DNA of 64,000 nucleotides from assembly GCA_018661705.1 (NCBI GenBank), contig JABJHR010000011.1, forward strand, positions 186,001 to 250,000, in the 5' to 3' direction. The DNA comes from Candidatus Woesearchaeota archaeon. Lineage in GTDB: Archaea > Nanobdellota > Nanobdellia > Woesearchaeales > DSVV01. Positions 6,420 through 18,400 of the stretch are shown in pieces. Position numbers and translations under genes: made by a program. Below the pieces are notes generated by a model that was not told the DNA's origin, did not search any database, and saw only the letters and a list, made by a program, of their open reading frames with translations. Each line of letters opens with the position of its first letter. The first letter of the stretch is position 1.

Positions 6420-8612
6420 ATGAGCTATGAACTAATAATCTGTGAAAAACCAAACGCTGCAAATAAAATAGCAGCAGCTTTAGCAGATGGTAAACCTATC
6501 AAGGAAAATATCAAAGGTGTTCCATACTATAAAGTAACTCATGGTAATAAGGATTTAATTGTAGGGTGTGCAGTAGGTCATCTTTATACTGTTACAGAAA
6601 AAGAAAAAAAAGGATGGACATATCCAGTATTCGAAACAAAATGGGAGCAAACATCTAAAACTAACAAACGTGCTGCTTATTCTTCTAAATATGTTACTGC
6701 ATTAAAGAAATTAGCAAAAGATGCTACTGGATTAGTGGTTGCAACAGACTATGATATTGAAGGAGAAGTTATTGGATGGAATGTTGTAAAACATATCTGT
6801 AAGAAAAAAGATGCAAGGAGAATGAAATTCTCAACATTAACAAAAGATGAATTAAGACAAAGTTATGATAATGCTGCTCCAACCTTAAATTGGGGACAAG
6901 CAAATGCAGGAGTAACAAGACATGAGTTAGATTGGTATTATGGTATTAATATGAGCAGAGCTTTATCGTTAGCAATCAAAAGTGTAGGTAGCTTTAAAGT
7001 ATTAAGTTCTGGAAGAGTTCAAGGTCCTGCATTAAAAACCATTGTAGATAGAGAAAGAGAAATCAAAGCATTTAAACCAGAACCTTTCTGGCAAATACTT
7101 GCAATATGGAATAAAGACGATGGTAAAAAAGTTGTAGTAGAAGCATGGCATAAAGAGGATAAATTTTGGGATGAAGAAAAAGCAAATAAAGCCATGGAGA
7201 AAGTAAAAGCAGAGAAAAAAGCTAAAGTTAAAGACCTTCAGAAAAAACAATTTAAACAACAACCGCCATTTCCATTTGACTTAACAACTTTGCAAATAGA
7301 ATCATATAGATGTTTTAAAATTCAACCTAAAGAAACACTAGACATTGCTCAAACGTTGTATTTAGCAGGAATTATTTCTTATCCACGTACAAGTTCTCAA
7401 CAATATCCACCAAGTATTGGTTATAAAAAAATCTTGAGCAAAATCGCAAATAATAATTCATATACAAAAAAAGCAAATTTAATATTAGCTAGATCTGTAA
7501 TTAAGCCAAACGACGGTAAAAAAACAGATCCTGCACACCCTGCTATTTATCCAACTGGTAATTTTTCTGGTGTTGAGGGTAGAGAACAAAAAGTATTTGA
7601 TTTAATTGTAAAACGGTTTTTAGCAACATTTGCAGATCCTGCAACTAGAGAAAGTGCAACAATCAAGTTAGATATTAAAGAAGAAATATTTGTTTCAAAA
7701 GGAGTAAGAACAGTAGAAAAAGGATGGCATGAACTTTATGAGCCATATGTAAAATTAGAAGAACAAACTTTACCAGGTGTTGAGAAAGGTGAAGAAGTTA
7801 ATATTAATAGTATTGAACAATTAAAAAAAGAAACTTCACCGCCAAAAAGATATACTCCTGCATCTATTATTAAAGAACTTGAAAAGCGAGGATTAGGAAC
7901 AAAATCAACAAGAGCTGCAATTGTAGATACATTATTTCAAAGAGGTTATGTAATCGGACCGCCAATTGAAGCAACTGAATTAGGTATTCATACTATTGGA
8001 ACATTAGAAAAATATTGTGATAGTATAATCGATGAAAAATTAACTAAACACTTTGAAGAAGAAATGGATCAAATTAGAGATGGTAAGAAAAAAAGTGAAG
8101 ATGTTTTAACAGAAGCAAAAAAAGTATTATCAAAGATTCTAAAAAAGTTTAAAGATAAAGAAAAAGATATTGGAAATGAATTACTTACATCATATAGGGA
8201 AGCAGAAAGCATTGCAAACACACTTGGTAAATGTTTAAAATGCAGTGAAGGAAATTTAACAATTAGAAAAGGAAAATTTGGAAGATTTATTGCTTGTAAT
8301 GCATATCCTGATTGTAAAACTACATTTAAATTACCACCAACTGGAAAAATTGTTCCATCAGATAAAATATGTGAAGAATGTAAACATCCAATGATTAAAA
8401 TTGGGACTGGTAAAAAAACAAGAGAAGTCTGCATTGATCCCGGATGTAAATCTAAAACAGACAAAACAGAAAAAGAAATGGAAGCATTAGAAAAAGAAGA
8501 AAAAGAATGTCCTAAGTGTGGTAAGCCAATGATATTAAGAAAATCTGTATATGGTACATTTTTTGGATGTTCAGCTTATCCTAAATGTAAAACAACTGTA
8601 AAGATTGAATAA
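6420..8612 (+). CDS. topA: DNA topoisomerase I (type IA)
   Basis: 730 residues. The N-terminal Toprim domain shows CEKPNAANKIA (catalytic Glu) and ATDYDIEGEVIG (DxD metal ligands). The strand-cleaving Tyr is in IISYPRTSSQQYP near residue 320. FSTLTKDEL and SGRVQGPAL are conserved core motifs. The C-terminus carries three Cys4-type zinc modules: CLKCSEG...CNAYPDC, CEECKHP...CIDPGC, and CPKCGKP...CSAYPKC. It relaxes negatively supercoiled DNA; no helicase domain is fused, so it is not reverse gyrase. Length and architecture fit archaeal TopA. The gene stands alone behind a long structured leader, which suggests its own regulation. Confidence 0.95.
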   Translation: MSYELIICEKPNAANKIAAALADGKPIKENIKGVPYYKVTHGNKDLIVGCAVGHLYTVTEKEKKGWTYPVFETKWEQTSKTNKRAAYSSKYVTALKKLAKDATGLVVATDYDIEGEVIGWNVVKHICKKKDARRMKFSTLTKDELRQSYDNAAPTLNWGQANAGVTRHELDWYYGINMSRALSLAIKSVGSFKVLSSGRVQGPALKTIVDREREIKAFKPEPFWQILAIWNKDDGKKVVVEAWHKEDKFWDEEKANKAMEKVKAEKKAKVKDLQKKQFKQQPPFPFDLTTLQIESYRCFKIQPKETLDIAQTLYLAGIISYPRTSSQQYPPSIGYKKILSKIANNNSYTKKANLILARSVIKPNDGKKTDPAHPAIYPTGNFSGVEGREQKVFDLIVKRFLATFADPATRESATIKLDIKEEIFVSKGVRTVEKGWHELYEPYVKLEEQTLPGVEKGEEVNINSIEQLKKETSPPKRYTPASIIKELEKRGLGTKSTRAAIVDTLFQRGYVIGPPIEATELGIHTIGTLEKYCDSIIDEKLTKHFEEEMDQIRDGKKKSEDVLTEAKKVLSKILKKFKDKEKDIGNELLTSYREAESIANTLGKCLKCSEGNLTIRKGKFGRFIACNAYPDCKTTFKLPPTGKIVPSDKICEECKHPMIKIGTGKKTREVCIDPGCKSKTDKTEKEMEALEKEEKECPKCGKPMILRKSVYGTFFGCSAYPKCKTTVKIE

Positions 8613-8813
8613 CTCTTCTTAATTAGATTAAAGTTCTTAGTAAGTTGTATATTAATTAATTCTTGTTGATAATAATCTTTCGTGAGCTATATTGCCTTCG
8701 GCCTAGTGTTGTAGAGTTATTCATATGTTTGCCTTGATTCTGGGGTGATTTATGCATGGCAAAGGATTATCTTCATTTTGCGAGGATTTCTTACTTAAAT
8801 AGTATTCTTTTCA
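8613..8813. other. intergenic segment with hairpin potential
   Basis: No open frame of note. On the plus strand TTTGCC (8728-8733) can pair with GGCAAA (8758-8763), GCCTTCGGC (8694-8702) forms a short hairpin, and ATAATCTTT (8672-8680) can pair with AAAGGATTAT (8761-8770) with one bulge. This could be a 3' untranslated structure of topA or a small RNA of about 100 bases; no family is recognised. Confidence 0.3.
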
Positions 8814-8932
8814 ACGAAAGATTTATAAATAATACTTACTTAATATCTTAAAGTTGCATAAAATGAAGAGTTTACACATAAAAGATATTTAAAAGAACTT
8901 AAATAGTAATTATTAATACTTACATAGTATTT
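8793..8932 (+). promoter_or_regulatory. promoter and 12-base direct repeats before the regulator gene
   Basis: A BRE/TATA element ACGAAAGATTTATAAATAA spans about 8813-8832. It is flanked by two exact copies of ACTTAAATAGTA (8793-8804 and 8897-8908), and related sequences AATACTTACTTAATAT (8831-8846) and AATACTTACATAGTATT (8915-8931) lie between or after them. Repeated half-sites around a TATA box look like binding sites for an HTH regulator, possibly the product of the next gene acting on its own operon (inference). Confidence 0.5.
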
Positions 8933-8939
8933 TTCAAGA

Positions 8940-9479
8940 ATGGCTAAAAAAGAGGGAAAAGGCACTAACCAAGAGATAATTATTAATATTGATAGTGATA
9001 ACAACAAAGTTCTAAACAAAATTGATGACTTAATAAAATTTATTGAAACTAAAACCGGTAAAGATTTTAAAGATATTATTTCCATATTACACCAAAAAGA
9101 AAAACAAAGAAAAAACTTTTTCCCAATCACTATTCTTAACAAGAAATTAGGAGTAACAGAATGTCTAGTAAGATATCTAAAAGATGAATTAGGTTGGAAT
9201 TATAAGAAAATTTCTTCCATTATCAAAAGAAGCGAAGGCGTTGTAGGAGTAATGTACAGAAATTCTTTGAAAAAACTTTCAGGAAAATTAAAACCAACAA
9301 ATACTACAATTTTTGTCCCACTTTCAATTTTTTCTTCAAAATTTACTGTTTTTGAATCTATTATTGCTTATCTCAAAGAAAAAGAAGAATTACGATTTAG
9401 TGAAATCGCTAAACTAACAAAGAGAGACCAAAGAACAATTTGGACAATATATAATCGTGTAAAGAAAAAACTAAAATGA
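8940..9479 (+). CDS. regulator with two sigma-region-4-like HTH domains
   Basis: 179 residues. After a charged N-terminal 55 residues come two homologous units of about 55 residues: FFPITILNKKLGVTECLVRYLKDELGWNYKKISSIIKR (split here as one unit from residue 60) and FVPLSIFSSKFTVFESIIAYLKEKEELRFSEIAKLTKR (from residue 123). In each, 'Y..IS.I..R' or 'FSEIAKL..R' followed by 'R.IW..Y.R..KKL' has the shape of a sigma-70 region 4 or LuxR-type helix-turn-helix, so the protein should bind a two-part DNA site. Its stop overlaps the start of the giant protein gene (ATGA at 9476-9479), so both are made from one message. It probably regulates this locus; the direct repeats upstream are candidate sites. 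Confidence 0.65.
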   Translation: MAKKEGKGTNQEIIINIDSDNNKVLNKIDDLIKFIETKTGKDFKDIISILHQKEKQRKNFFPITILNKKLGVTECLVRYLKDELGWNYKKISSIIKRSEGVVGVMYRNSLKKLSGKLKPTNTTIFVPLSIFSSKFTVFESIIAYLKEKEELRFSEIAKLTKRDQRTIWTIYNRVKKKLK

Positions 9480-12400
9480 CGCAAAAACATTACACTAAAA
9501 TAATATCAATAATCATTTTGATAGTTATACTTAGTGTTGCAACACTAAATGTTTTCTTTACTAGTTCTATCTTTACAGGAAAACAAACAACTGCTACAGG
9601 CATGGTTGTTACAGACCTAAATCCAGATGTTGAAATGGTAATTCCGGATCTTGATTTAGTTGATCAATACGGTTATGCAACTGGGCACCAAGAATTAACA
9701 GAAAGACAAGATAGTAAATTTGATATGGCATTAAGTAGTTCACCAGGTATTCCTAATTTAGTACATGTAGGAGAATTACCAGAAGCGTCTGTTTATGTAT
9801 ATGGTTATGACAGCGAAAATGAAAGTGTTGAAGTTAATTCAATCATTGATACATTAGATGAAGATGATGAAAGGTTTGGGGTTATTAAAACATCATTATT
9901 TGCAATTGATTCAATTGCAATAGACAATGCAACCATTACACTACCTAAAACACACAAGGTAGATTATATTTTAAGATGTGATGAATTTGATCAAGAAAAC
10001 TTTGAATGTATTGACCTACATGGTTGGCAAGAAACAAATACAAACTTTATTGATAATGGAGACACAATTACTTTTACAGTAGCACATTTCACTGCTTATG
10101 CAGGTGGAGGAAGTAATGAATCAGATAGTGCTAATATGACTATTTGGGATAATGCAGATGAAGGAATGTTCCATGGTGATGAAGAAATGTATGTGCTAGA
10201 TGAAGTAGAATTCTTTGCAAATTATAGCATGTTAAATGGTTCAACAATTGGAGCAGAAACAGATGGAGATGGAGTAACTTGTATAATTAATTTCAGCAAT
10301 GGAGATTCAGGAGTTATGAATTATATAGGAGCATATGATCTTTATGAATATGATAATACATTTGAAATTGCAGGAGATTATGATTACAATGTAAGTTGTG
10401 ATAACTTGTTAGGTTATGTTCCATTGAACACAACAGATAATATTACAATATTAGGGTATGGGACACCGCCAGAAGGTGCGGCAGCTTGTGTAGTACCTAG
10501 TGATAATTTAAACTTAACATCACATACAACCTTTTGTAATGGAACATATTATGTAGATGATCAATCAGACTTGGGTGCAATCACCATTAAAGCTTCCAAC
10601 ATAAACATCACATGTAATAATACACTGATTTATGGTGATGGCACAGATTATTTATTCTGGATAGAGGAATATGATAACGTTGTAATTAAAGGATGTAACA
10701 TTAGTTTGTATGATACTGGTATTACAATGAGGTCTGATTCAGCTTCAAATATAATAGAGGATAATTACTTTTCTATTTGTGATAATGATGGTGTTGAATT
10801 TGGAGCAACAAATTTCACCATTGTAAGAAATAATACATTTGACAGAGGAACAAATGGAATAGATATGGGAACAAGTGCGTATAATAATACAATCATAAAC
10901 AATACATTAACATCCCATGGAAGTAGAGGAATAGATATTTCTGGAGATCACAATAATATTACTAACAACACACTATATAATCAATCAACATCTGCAATAA
11001 CTGCTGATGGATCAGCTGAAAATAATAAAATATGGTTAAATAAATTTTATGATGAAAGAGGACTTGATGATAATGGGGTAAATACTGATTTATGTGTAAA
11101 TGATTTATATGGAAATTATTTTAATGGATCTGTGGGGGCCGCCTATATACCTATAAATGATTGCGGACCAACACCTAACGCAACAATTTTATTATATGAT
11201 AATTCCGAAGTTTATAATTGGACATGGGGTAGCACAGGGAATGCAACATACAATAATTTAAGAGAGGCTGTTTACAACGTTGAATCTGGTGATACCATTA
11301 ATGGGGCATTATATTCTGGAGTCTTTTATGAAAATGATACTGACACTGCAAAATCAAATATTACTTTAGATTGTAATGGCGTAGTATTTGATGATAGAGC
11401 AAGTGGAGACGAGGCAATTAATTTCATATCCGCGGGTGATTGGTGGACAATCCAAAACTGCACATTTACGAGGTATAATAATGTAATTGATTTAAACAGC
11501 GGCAGTAATAATAACACATTTAGAAATAATACCTTTAGTTCATGTACAAATATAGGAATGATTATTAGCTCTGATCACAACAACATTACAAACAACACAT
11601 TTTATAATATCTCTTTTGAAGGAATTAGTGAAGATAGCAACGGAGACAATAATAATATTTGGGGAAATAAATTTTTAGGAGAAAGTAATTGTGGATTTAC
11701 ATCAACAAGCACAAATACTAATCTTTGTCTTGATAATTTGTATGGAAATTATTATGATGAAAATGTGAATTATCAAGACGTGCCAGCAAATGATTGTGGA
11801 CCAACGCCAAATGCAACAATTTTATTATATGATAAATCTGCAAAATATAATTGGACTTGGGGTGGTGCAACTACAACATATAACAATTTGAGAGAAGCTG
11901 TTTATAATACTGAATCAGAAGATGCTATTAATGGTACTACATATTCAGGAGCATTCTATGAAAATACAACAGACTCTGTTAGAAATAATATTACATTAAA
12001 TTGTAATGGAGTATCATTTAATAATAGAGCAAAGAGTGGACAAACAATTATACTTAGAGCAGATTCAGGGTGGACGATTAAAAATTGCACATTTATAGCC
12101 TATACAGGAGCAATTGAATTAAATGCAGGGGCAGATAACACAACAATAATTAATAATACTTTTTTAAATGATAAAGATAGAGGGATTGATATTGATACAG
12201 ACCACAATAATATAACAAACAATACATTTTATAATTCAACAAGTGAAGGAATTATGATTACAGGAACAGCATCAAACATAAATGTTTGGGGAAATAGATT
12301 CTTTGGTATTAGTAATGATGGCATAGTTGATAGTGGAACTGGAACAGATCTTTGTTTTGAGGGTTTATATGGAAATTATTATAATGGCACTGTTGATACA

Positions 12401-15400
12401 GGAGGATTAGATGTTGATGATTGTGGACCATCTCCAAACGCTACAATTACGGTTGATATAAATGGAACCTTTAACTTAACATGGAGAGGAAATGTTACTG
12501 TTCAAAATTTCCAAGAAGGAATTTATAACACATATAATGATTCAAGCGGAGCATTATTAGATGTAAAACCAGGATCTGGACCATACGAAGAAACAGTTAC
12601 AACATTAAGAAATAATATTGTAATAAATTGTAGTGGTACAACTTTACTTGGAAGTGGAACTGGAAATGGAATAAGTATTAATGGTGAAAGAGATATAACA
12701 ATAAGAAACTGTACTCTTGATAATTTTGATGATGGAATTGAATTAGACAATGCAAACTACAATAAGATTTACAACAGTACATTTACAAATAATGATATGA
12801 AAGGTGTATTATTTGATACAGCTTCTGATTTTAATGAAGTTAAACATTGTAATTTTACAAGTAATGATGACTACGGCATTTATGGAGCAGGAACAACATC
12901 TGATTCAAACAACATAACAGAAAATACTTTTGATAGTAACGCAGATTATGCAATTTATTTAGACACTGAAATGGACAACACTAATGTTTGGAGAAATAAT
13001 TTTAGAAGTAATAATGCCGCAGGCAGCCAACAAGTTTATAACGACGACACAACAAACAATTTTAATATTTCTGATACTGGAAATTACTGGGATGATTTTG
13101 ATGAAGCAGCCGAAGATTGTAATGATGCAGGAGGAGATGGATTCTGTGATTTACAACAAGATAATATAACCCAATCAGGAGGAATGCCTGCATTAGTTAA
13201 TGATTCATTTGCTTATGTTGCCTTTATTGATTATATGGCTGAAGCAATACCAAGTAGCATAATAACAATAGGTGCTTGTGGAAATCTAAGTGATAAAGGA
13301 GAATATGAATTAAATCAAAGTATGAATTCATCAGGAACATGCATAGACATTGAAACAAGTAACATAACATTAGATTGTAAAGGATATACAATTAATTATT
13401 CACAAGGTGGAATTAGATCAAACGTAGGAATTAATGTTTCAAGTGCAGAAAACTTTGTTAAAAATTTAACAATAAAAAATTGTAATATTGTAGAAGGCAA
13501 CGATACACAATCATGGAAGTATGGAATCGGAGCAACTAATGTTAGTAACAGCACAATTGAAAATAATAACATCACAACAATTGGTGGGTATTCAAGAGGA
13601 ATAGATTTAACTGGAGCTTTAACAGACGGTGGAATTATAATTGCTAATAATACAATCTCAACATATAATGAATATGGGCACGGTATTGATTGGTATAGGG
13701 GTTATAATTATACCTTAATAAACAATACAATAACTGTAAGGGGAAGCAATGCCGATGGATTATCTGTTACAGCGGTAAGTAAATTAAATCTAACATATAA
13801 TAACTTTTCAACAGAGGGAAGGGGCACAACAATTGAATTTAGTAACACAGTTTTCTTTGATCATTCTATTGATGCAACAAATACAGAACAAAATAAACCA
13901 ATATATTATAACATATCAATATCTAACTCTAAGATGATTAATCCTGAAGAGATCGGATTTTTATTTATAGCTAATTCAGAAAATATAACAATAAGTGGAG
14001 CAAATTTAACATCATGTGGAATTGAATTATACAATGTAAATAACTCAAACATTACAAATAGCACCATAAAAGTAAACGATACTGGTCTTGACATATGGAA
14101 TTCATTTAACAATAATATTTCATACAATCAATTTTCAACATATAGTGCACAATATAGCAGAAACATATACCTTGAGTCAGGAGAAAACAATTTAATTGAT
14201 AATAATACAATGGGTGGGGGAATACCAATAAGAATCAGTGGAATGAATAATAATATAACAAGAAATTATATTTATGGATTAGGATTAAGTGATGATGGAA
14301 TAAGGGCATACTCAAATACTAACGGCAGTGTAATTAAAGATAATAATATCTCAATAACAGGGAGTGGTGACTTTGGTGTGGCCATATCAAGTACTTCTGA
14401 TCTCACCATAACAAACAATACAATAATTGGTTCAGGAGGGATAGAAATATTATCTAGCAAGAATATTATAATGAAAAATAATAAAGTACATTCAACGCAA
14501 AGTTTTATCGTCGATAGTAGTGTCCAATCAATGCTAAACACCATTATTTACAACAACACATATGGAATGATCAACTGGAATTTAGGAAGTTTAAACACAA
14601 GCTATAACATGTCTATAAATGAAACAATATTTCTTATTAACAATACTGTAGGTTTATTAGACGAAACATTTGATAAATTAAATGGTAGTGCACAAATTGA
14701 AATAAGAAATTTAGGATATGCATCAACACCATTCTTATTAAAAGATGGAACAAGATGCGATAATGATGATATTTGTAATATTTCATATAGCGAAGGAATA
14801 TTATATGCAAATATTTCTAGTTTTAGTAATTATACTACAACAACAGACTTATCAAAAGAATGTGGTGTAATAACAACTGATCTTAATTTAACACAAAGCG
14901 TTAATTCTAGTGCAACTTGTTATACCATAAATGCTTCAGACATAACAATTAACTGCATGGGATATGCAGTAAATTATTCAGAAATCTCATCAGGCCATGG
15001 ATTTTATACGCAAGAAGGATTTAATAATATTACAATTAAAAATTGTAGTATTTATGGTGCAAGTAGTGTAGCAAGCGAAGGAGTATATTTTAACGGAACA
15101 ATAAATGCAACATTAAGAGATAGTAATATCTCATCATTAGGAGGGGCATCAAGAGGAGTATTATTAGGATTTGCAAGCCAATCAAATATTTTAAACAACA
15201 CAATAAATATTTCAGGAGCTGGTGCAGTTGGAATCTTAATTGCAGCATCAAATGATTCAATAATAGAGAATAACACAATATTAATTAATGAATCAGGCAG
15301 TAAAGGAATAAAAATACAATCCCTTTCTAACAATAACACATTAATAAATAATAATCTTACTGTTGAAACAATAACAGTAATAGATGACGATGGTAGCGCA

Positions 15401-18400
15401 GTAATAAATAATACATTAAAATATAATAATAGCTTTGGTGAGATTACATGGATAAACGCTAATTTAACAACAAGCATTAATTTAACAGTTGGAGAAAATA
15501 TTTTCCTTGAAGATAATAATATAGGATTAATTGATAATACCAACATACTACAATTAAATAGCAGTGCACAAATTGAGATTAGAAATTTAGTTTATACAGC
15601 AACACCATCCTTACTTAAAGATGGAACAAGATGCGATAATGGTGATAACTGCAATATTAGTTATGATTCAACAAATGGAATATTAGATGCAAACATTTCA
15701 AGCTTTAGTAATTATAGTGTAAACATGCCCCCAAATATCACCCTAAGTTTAAAACCAACAACAGCCACTGCACTTGATATTTTAAATGCAACTACTAATT
15801 ATACTGATGATGATGGAAATATTGGTACTGTTTATTTTGATTGGTGGGTTGATGGAAGTTCTGTTTCAACTGGAGCCCCTGGTGGAATTAATAGTAATCA
15901 AAATGTTTCTGATCTTCTTTCCCCAGGATCTTATCTTAAATGGCAAAATGTAACTGTTCAAGCAGTTCCTAACGATGGATCTGAAAATGGCACCGCCCTT
16001 AATTATAGTATTAATATTAGTAATATTGCTCCAGACACTGATATAGATCAAATAACATTAACGCCATCACCAATTTATACAAATGACACACTTAATGCAA
16101 CCGCAATTTTCCTTGATGGTGACACCGGAGATGTAGGAACACTTTATTTTGATTTATTTGTAAACAATGCTTGGCAATTTGTTTTATCTCAAGGTAGTAT
16201 TGCTGGAAATGCAAATGCCTCCTCAACATTTAACTCTGGTAATTTCAGTAGATGGCAAAATGTTACAATTCAAGTAACACCTAATGACGGAGTAGTTAAT
16301 GGAACTGCTGTTAATATTAGTACAAATGTTACAAACATTGTTCCAGAACAAATTGGTTTAGCATTAAGTCCAGACACCATTTATACTAATTCAACAAAAT
16401 TAAATGCAACAGTTGTAGTTTGGGATGATGATCAAAGTGAAGGAACAACTTTAACAGCATACTTTGATTGGTTTATTAACGGAACTAATCAATATGCAAA
16501 TTTTACTGAGGGATTAACTAATGGATCAAATGTTTCAGCTTACCTAAATCCAACTAACTTTAGTAAATGGGATAATGTTACTGCACAGATTGTTGTTTAT
16601 GATGGTTTTGAAAATAGCACAGTAGTAAATAGTAGTTGGTTAAATGTTACAAACATAGCACCTTACATAAATGTAACAGACATATATTCTCCTGGAAATT
16701 GTTCAACTGCACAAATAAATGCCAGTGGAATTATTAGAGATGAAGATTTTGAATCACAAACAGTTTACTTTGATTGGTTTGTTGAAAACACAAACGCAGC
16801 TGGAATAAATTATTCTGAAACAATTAGTAGTGTTACTGTTGGAGATAATACAAGTAGAAATTTAACAACTGGTAATTTCACATTAGATGATAATGTAACA
16901 TTGCAGATTGTAACTAACGATGGTGTTTCAAACAGTACACCAATAAATACTAGTACAATAACTATTTTAAATTGTACAACCCCTGAAGCAGCACCAGATC
17001 CAACACCAGACCCAGTACCTGGTGGAGGCGGTGGAGAAGAAGAAGGGGAAGAAGAAGAGGAAGAACCATTACCTCCGCCAGTTTGCGAATCAAGTAGTAG
17101 TTGTAGTAGATGGGATGATTGTGAAAGAGGAGAAAAAACAAGAACCTGTACAAGAACTAGTTCAGATTGTAGTACAACCAATTATGACGAAACAGAAAGT
17201 TGTTGTAGTACAGATGATGATTGTAGTCGCGGATATACTTGTATAAATAGTGAATGTGAACTAACACCTTGGTGTATAGATAGTGATGGAGGTAAAGAAA
17301 TTTATACAAAAGGAACAATTACATCTAACTTTAATACTGCATTTGAGGTTGGAAAAGAAGATGAGTGTTATGACTTTGGAACAAAAATAAGACTAATAGA
17401 ATATACATGTAAAGAAGTAGATAACTATCCGATTTATAATTATGTTGATTGCACATACGGTTGTAGAGATGGAAAATGTTTAGAATGTAGTTCAGAAATT
17501 GAATGTGGTAGTTGGGGAAGTTGTGAACAAACAACAGAAGTAAATGAAAGAACAAGAGAAAGAACAGAGGTATATAAGAAATCACGAACATGTGTAGATG
17601 TAAATGGTTGTTCTGAAGAATATATTGATACTGCAGATTGTTGTCCAGAAGGAATTATCGGTCGGGCATTTGGATCATGTGAACTAACTTGTACTGCAGA
17701 AGAAGAATGTAATTGGGGTAATTGTGAAAATGGAATGGCTTATGAAACATGTACAAGAACAGATGAAAATTGTGAAGTAACTATTGAAGTAATCAATAGA
17801 GAACAATGTGATATTGAAGAATTAGAAGAGGAAGAAGTATTAGAAGAAATAGAAGAAACAATTATGACAGTTAATGCAAATAAAGAAGAATATAAAATAA
17901 GTGAAGAACATGTTAAAGAGTTGATTAATAATGCAATTGAGTACACAAAACAAGAGATTTACAAAGAGAAAGGATATTATCCAACTGATCTTACTGCCTC
18001 AATTAATGAAGAAAGTAAAGAAGTTCAAGAACATACAACAAGAACAATTAGAAAACTAGTTCAAAACAATATAAACAATAGTAAAATAACTGATTATGTT
18101 GAAAAGCTTAAAGAAGATACTCAAACTGGACAATTACTTTCCCTAAGATATGGGCGAATAATTAGTACAATAAGTGTGGTTGATTTAAACACAAGCATAA
18201 CAAAAACAATTAATGCAGTTACATTTGTAATAAAAGGTGAAAATGATGAATCAAAAGAAATTAGAAATTTAAGAGCAATTGAATCTGCGCCTGAAGAAAT
18301 TGTTCAGAGTGAAGAAAACATTGTTTATCTTGGACAAGACGGAAGAATAATAGACCAAACTAATAATTATTTAATTGAATGGAAAGGTGATACACTAAGA

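Noticed and set aside
8660-8775. RNase P RNA, SRP RNA or box C/D guide RNA upstream of the regulator gene
   Set aside because: The conserved boxes and core pairings of these RNAs are not visible; only short hairpins are present.
15052-15546. Long minus-strand open frame (164 codons) opposite the giant gene
   Set aside because: It is antisense to the repetitive Asn/Thr-rich beta-helix coding sequence, whose codon pattern leaves the opposite strand open; no motif, start signal or promoter is seen. Similar shadows occur at 8069-8464, 32954-33391 and 16810-17181.
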